In this document: positions 60,201-64,000 of the stretch, in pieces
Layout: the number at the start of each line of letters is the position of its first letter
How positions within the stretch are numbered: position 1 is the first letter of the stretch
Assembly (NCBI GenBank): GCA_019095985.1
Contig: CM032659.1
Location: 4,616,138-4,680,137, forward strand
DNA length: 64,000 nucleotides
DNA from: Streblospio benedicti
Lineage: Eukaryota; Annelida; Polychaeta; Spionida; Spionidae
Reading direction: 5' to 3'
The notes under the pieces: model-generated
What the model saw: the letters and a program-made list of their open reading frames with translations, nothing else
The model's database searches: none
What the model was told of the DNA's origin: nothing
Made by a program: the position numbers and the translations under genes

Positions 60201-62835
60201 AAAGTCCCTTGAAAGACGATTTTACACTGAAAAGTCCCTTAGATGATCCCGTTCATCGCATACGAGAGAAGCGGGTCATGCTCCCGGTTTTTAGACTCGT
60301 GACAACAAAAACGCTTTACCTTCAGATTTCGATGTAAATTTTGTAGAAGAAGCAGGGTTTTGATAATATTAATACATCTTTAGTAAGGATATATATATGC
60401 GCACCAAACAAGTAATTTACACTGCGAAATTCAAAGCTCAAAATAATCGAATTTAGAGACGATTTACCCCAACATTTTGTATAGCATCTTGAAGGGGAAA
60501 CCCTGTTCTATTCAGTTCAGACTGAGGCAATGTTTTTACGTCATTAGGAAATACCCACTTAATATTCCTACTTCCAAATAAGGATATAAATACTCAGCCT
60601 CCAGCAAAATCATGCTTTGTCACCATAAACCCGCACTTTCTCTGCTCAGATAACAGCTAATTGAGCCGCTACTCTTAATCGCATTATGCTATGGTAAGTG
60701 TGGAGATATTGCGGCGCGTGAGAAAGGTTATATTACAAATGGCAGTATGGTTAAATCGGTTCAGAGTGATATATTTGTGAAACAAATGGATTATCAACAT
60801 TACAATAACATACAAATCAAGAATTCACATGTCGGGTCAATTATAGTTTAACACCCAAGTAGGCGGTTTTTCATGGTTATTTTCTTGTCGGTAACCTTAA
60901 AGAGGCCACAAAGTTATCATTTTACTTTACAAGGAAAAGAAGTTGTAAAAATTTGTAAAGAGTATCTCGCACCTGCCAATTTTAATCGAGGCCAGCAACA
61001 GCCACACGTTTGGAAGATATTCTAGACAAATACATCCCAGGGAATTTCTCTCATTTCAAACACCTCTAGCCAATGTGGCCAGTGCTATTATAACAGGGCA
61101 CTGCCAAATCTATTAAAAAAAGCATGTTCCCAGCCCAGTGACTAGGCTATTTTCTTTTCTTTTCAAAATTTATGTAGCAAATGGAAGGGTTCTCTGGTGT
61201 ATTTTGTCAGGGAGTTTTTTTTTTTTACTTAAGGGGTATCATGTTGGTTTTGAACAAATTTTACATGGATGTTCGAAACTTTCTCTGGTGCAACCCATGT
61301 TATTAAAAAACTAATAAAAATGGTTTAGGTGTTTTTATATCATGGGTTTTGGCTTGCCAAGTTTGAAATGTTATTGTTGTATTTTGTAATATTTTAAATA
61401 AATTTTGAAGAAAAAATACTTTTACTTCAAAAATATTTAAATTCTAAAAAAAAAATTTTCTTTGCAATTCACCGTGGTAGCCTACCCATTATTAATTTCT
61501 ATACTGTACAGCAAATTCATACTTACAGGGGATGCGTAAGTGTAACCTTGCTGGGGGAAGGCATAGACAGCAGTTTGCTGAGAAGGAACCATCATCGTCG
61601 GGTACGCTGTGGCTGCTGTTGCCGCAGCCTGCTAAAATGAACCTCACATTCACTATTGCAATTTAGAAAATGATTAAAAGTAATCGCTTGCATTCACTAT
61701 TTAAATTACTCATTTAAAATTATCAAGCAATACAATTACTCTATTTTGAAGATTTGAGAATGCATTAAACTACTCAGAATACTTAATGGCCACCACCAAT
61801 GTTGATACAACAAATATGAACAAAACATTAATCACAATAAAATGGGTAAAAAATTGAGATTATGGGCACAACAGATTTTAGTATCCAAATACAAGTAAAC
61901 GCAACTGAACATTTCCATCCAAAAATAGCAAGCCCATAATCTGGTTATCATCTAATTAAAATAGAAAATCAACTGTAAATTATTTAATTGCACAAATCTA
62001 CCATCGAATTAACCCCCCCATTTAAGCCTCTTTTTTTCCTTCAGTTTTGTGCAATCAAACATCAACATTCAAGCCAGGAACCTAATGGAATTAAAAGAAT
62101 TAATGAACTAGTGGATATGAACTTAACACTTGTGAGCTCTCCTGAAACATAATTACAAAAGTTTCAACAGGTAAAAAAGCATGCGATGCATGCAGTGCAA
62201 CAAAGGAGTGGAGAACAAACTGGCCAACGCTGAAAGATTTGCAACAATGTCAACCGAACAAGCACTTTTGTGCTCACCCTAAAACTAAGCACAATCCAGT
62301 CGAGATTTCACTTCGGCAGTTCTCCTTCCAGCAGCCCAGTGCACACATCATTTTCTACCAAATTTAGAGCGATATTTTTACAAGAGCATAAAAGGATGGC
62401 AAAAGGATGGCCAAATGTGCAGCTACAGATCCACATCAAAAGCAAGGTGTGGTTGTAGAGCAAGATTATATTTATTTGCATTCTCAATCATTAAATGGCT
62501 TCAACTTGTTGAAACCAACCATTCGTGAAAAAAAATGATACAAGGAGCACACAATTTACAAGACCTCGCCAAGGTGAATATATACAAGGGGTTCTACATA
62601 TATATTTTCCATCAAATCTGTTAAAGGTGCGACATATCATTGAAGCATGGGTTTGAAATTTATGTAGAAATTGATATGGAATATAAATTACCTGTGTTTG
62701 CAAAGCTTGCTGCTGCGCATAACCTTCAGTTGGAAACACGGCCATTCCATTCTGGTATGTATATGGTACACCATTGGCAAAGAACACCGCTCCCGGCGAC
62801 ATGCTGCCCGGCTCAAATATTCTTGGAAATGCCTG
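56896..62835 (-). CDS. Boule-like RNA-binding protein (BOLL/DAZ family), C-terminal part, five exons
   Basis: Minus-strand exons at 62692-62835, 61527-61631, 58552-58620, 57858-58019 and 56896-57219 join in frame, all in phase 0, to about 268 residues. GVPYTYQNGMAVF corresponds to GYPYTYHNGVAYF of human BOLL just after the RRM. Next come VPSQQTAVYAFPQQGYTY, like the DAZ-motif region, and QWRWAQ, like QWQWSVPQ. The rest is Gln/Ala/Pro-rich and ends ISPLTPPPTPEVAGL. BOLL proteins bind mRNA 3' UTRs in germ cells and promote translation during meiosis. The RRM is not visible, so it should lie upstream beyond 64000. Third codon positions are not GC-biased, unlike the phosphatase. Another RRM protein with a Q/A-rich tail is possible but less likely. 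Confidence 0.78.
57220..57857 (-). other. Intron of the Boule-like gene
   Basis: 638 bases, phase 0. It includes an A17-type run near 57704-57720. No other feature. Confidence 0.8.
57858..58019 (-). CDS. Boule-like exon, Q/A/M-rich
   Basis: It encodes 54 residues from TTAQSAGVAGAGQYMYPMQA to EASMLEAAAHQAE. The acceptor is GCATTGCAG and the donor GTATGA. It is phase 0 at both ends. Confidence 0.82.
58020..58551 (-). other. Intron of the Boule-like gene
   Basis: 532 bases, phase 0, with T-rich and C-rich stretches (58430-58480). Nothing else is recognised. Confidence 0.8.
58552..58620 (-). CDS. Boule-like short exon, TAVAANAANWG to QWRWAQ
   Basis: This 69-base phase-0 exon encodes 23 residues, Ala-rich and ending QWRWAQ, with acceptor ATTTTAG and donor GTATGT. 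It is recognised from motif continuity and splice sites; it is too short to show as an open frame. Confidence 0.8.
58621..61526 (-). other. Largest visible intron of the Boule-like gene
   Basis: 2906 bases, phase 0. Two small tandem repeats are present: a T-rich pair near 58768-58845, and a 35-base pair with AGGCCGATTTGAGGG and AGGCCGTTTTGAGGG at 60050-60109. I see no exon, although an alternative short phase-0 exon could hide here. Confidence 0.75.
61527..61631 (-). CDS. Boule-like exon with DAZ-motif-like region
   Basis: It encodes QAAATAATAYPTMMVPSQQT then AVYAFPQQGYTYASP, followed by donor GTAAGT. Acceptor TTTTAGCAG is again a tandem NAG pair, so the first Gln may be optional (start 61631 or 61628). 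Tyr/Gln spacing resembles DAZ repeats. Confidence 0.82.
61632..62691 (-). other. Intron of the Boule-like gene
   Basis: 1060 bases, phase 0, AT-rich. A 62-codon plus-strand frame at 62270 has no support. Confidence 0.8.
62692..62835 (-). CDS. Boule-like exon with GVPYTYQNGMAVF motif
   Basis: It encodes (Q)AFPRIFEPGSMSPGAVFFAN, then GVPYTYQNGMAVFPTEGYAQ and QQALQTQ, followed by donor GTAATT. The acceptor is a tandem TTCAGCAG, so the exon may begin at 62835 or three bases later at 62832, adding or losing one Gln. Either choice keeps phase 0. Confidence 0.82.
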
Positions 62836-63891
62836 CTGAAATTTAGAACTCCATTATTCTTCTGAACATTCAGTGATTGCTCTGGACCGCGATTTTGCGA
62901 CTTTTTCCCCATAAAAATGTTGCTTTCGCAATTCTAGACTATGGCCGCGACGTCTGTGTCGCATTTTATTTGGTTTATTATCAGACTTAAAAATAAAAAT
63001 AAATAGATGTAATATCGTTCATGGAGGTGGCCATGTTTGTTTACATACGAAACCCCAATCGTAGCGCCGCCATCGGCACAAATCGCTGTGAAACGCATGC
63101 GATTTAGGCTACAGTGCAACCAGCCTCTATATGGATAGCGCCTTTATTAATCTAACATTACACTGCGCGCTTGATTGAGGCTGCGACCTGATTTCGACCA
63201 ATGAAAGCAGTCATTTGTTGATGCAGGTAAGGAACTGTCATGGCGATAAACAGTCACATTTTTGTTCCGAAATCTCAATATTATGCGTCTCTCGTGCCTC
63301 ATCTAATTATATCTTGTATTTCGGATAACAAGAAAAGCGATTGGTAAACTGCTGATCAAATGTGGACGTCAGAGAACTAATATTTCTTACAAAACGAATC
63401 ACATTTCCAATCGTACTTAGCGAAGATGAGTGGCTGGCAGTTACTATCGTGATGTTTGCTGGCGTTTATGGAGCAAAATATTTTGAGTAAATGTGTATTA
63501 TCATAAGAATATGATGATTTAGGCTGTGTTTGGTTTGAAGCCGAAACCAAGTGTTGCTACGATTAGTATAAGCTCTGATACTACGCAATTTAAAATCTGA
63601 TGCCGGCTGTCAAATTCGAATCAGCGTTTTACACGAAGCACCGGCTTGGTGTCCACTAAAGAAGTGTGACTGAGTGTGTTGCTTTTTGAACAGAAATAAA
63701 AATAGCTTATTACCGAGTGACACCCCACCCCACTCCTGCTTACCACATGTCCGTAGTATCATGATTGAACTAATTATTGACATATCACAACATATGAGTA
63801 ACACGGTATAGTTAGCTATATTTTTGTCTATAGATTGCGCTTTGGAGCCATGCTGCTGAGTTTCATAGTAATTGGCAATTTTTATTCATAT
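62836..63891 (-). other. DNA upstream of the first visible Boule-like exon
   Basis: Presumably intron, because the RRM exons must lie further upstream. Moderately GC-rich patches occur near 62940 and 63060-63110. No RRM motif (RNP1 or RNP2) was found on the minus strand. Confidence 0.5.
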
Positions 63892-64000
63892 ACATGGCCG
63901 TAGCAGCCGGGGGGAGGGGCAGGGGGACCATGTCCCCCAGGGTGGGCCCAGAGTGACTGCATGCATTATGTTCAACCCCCCCCCATTTGAGATGGTAACA
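63892..64000. repeat. G/C-rich dispersed repeat cut by the window end
   Basis: The sequence opens CATGGCCGTAGCAGCCGGGG, followed by G-rich, CCCCAGGGTGGGCCCAG and C-rich blocks. This style is common among invertebrate dispersed repeats. The far end is outside the window, so class and length are unknown. Confidence 0.4.

Noticed and set aside
62836-64000. RRM exon of the Boule-like gene
   Set aside because: No RNP1 or RNP2 motif or matching splice sites were found on the minus strand. The RRM is probably outside the window.

Overview
The window reads as nuclear DNA of an invertebrate animal. It has spliced genes with GT-AG introns, AT-rich non-coding DNA, LINE fragments, fold-back elements and tRNA-like repeats, and two 100-base runs of N mark assembly gaps. 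A mollusc or another lophotrochozoan is my guess from the general look; nothing here proves the clade. I see no operon, CRISPR array, phage or viral element.

Positions 1 to about 32.3 kb hold the 3' half of a plus-strand gene for a PTPN3/PTPN4-type tyrosine phosphatase (FERM-PDZ-PTP architecture). Ten coding exons can be assembled in frame. The first is a tiny exon at 13.4 kb carrying the PDZ carboxylate-binding loop. A 12-kb intron follows, then the rest of the PDZ domain at 25.6 kb, the complete catalytic domain (26.4-31.6 kb) and a short last exon at 32.25 kb. The FERM exons are not visible and probably lie before the window, so most of the first 25 kb is probably intron. That stretch is not featureless: it holds several GC-richer islands and, at 10.4 kb, three exact copies of a PBX-PREP/MEIS site within 80 bp. 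A 3' UTR of about 3.6 kb ends at tandem AATAAA signals near 35.95 kb.

Positions 32 to 54.5 kb are a repeat-rich spacer built from inverted copies of the phosphatase gene's own 3' end. Copy A (31.9-37.6 kb, plus) is the real one. Copies B (42.8-47.9 kb) and C (48.2-53.7 kb) are inverted, and D (53.8-54.55 kb, plus) repeats only the outer part. All copies that reach far enough contain the end of the last intron, so they arose at the DNA level and not by retroposition. Copy C becomes homopolymer-rich and degenerate toward the second gap, so part of this structure may be an assembly or haplotype artefact. Within the spacer are two minus-strand LINE reverse transcriptase fragments, a 149-bp terminal-inverted-repeat element whose empty site is preserved in copy B, tandem tRNA-like units in three copies, and a cluster of repeats opening with a CCCGGCGCTGCTCG motif.

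Positions 56.1 to 62.8 kb hold the last five coding exons of a minus-strand RNA-binding protein that looks like Boule (BOLL/DAZ family). The RRM exons are outside the window. The two genes converge, their 3' ends facing each other across the repeat spacer. They differ clearly in codon choice: phosphatase exons are very rich in C or G at third positions, the Boule-like exons are not. Nothing in the window suggests that the two genes work together, and I found no clearly novel biological system. The most informative oddities are splice-site events: a LINE whose target duplication copied a splice donor, a duplicated acceptor beside a long hairpin, and tandem NAGNAG acceptors in the Boule-like gene.
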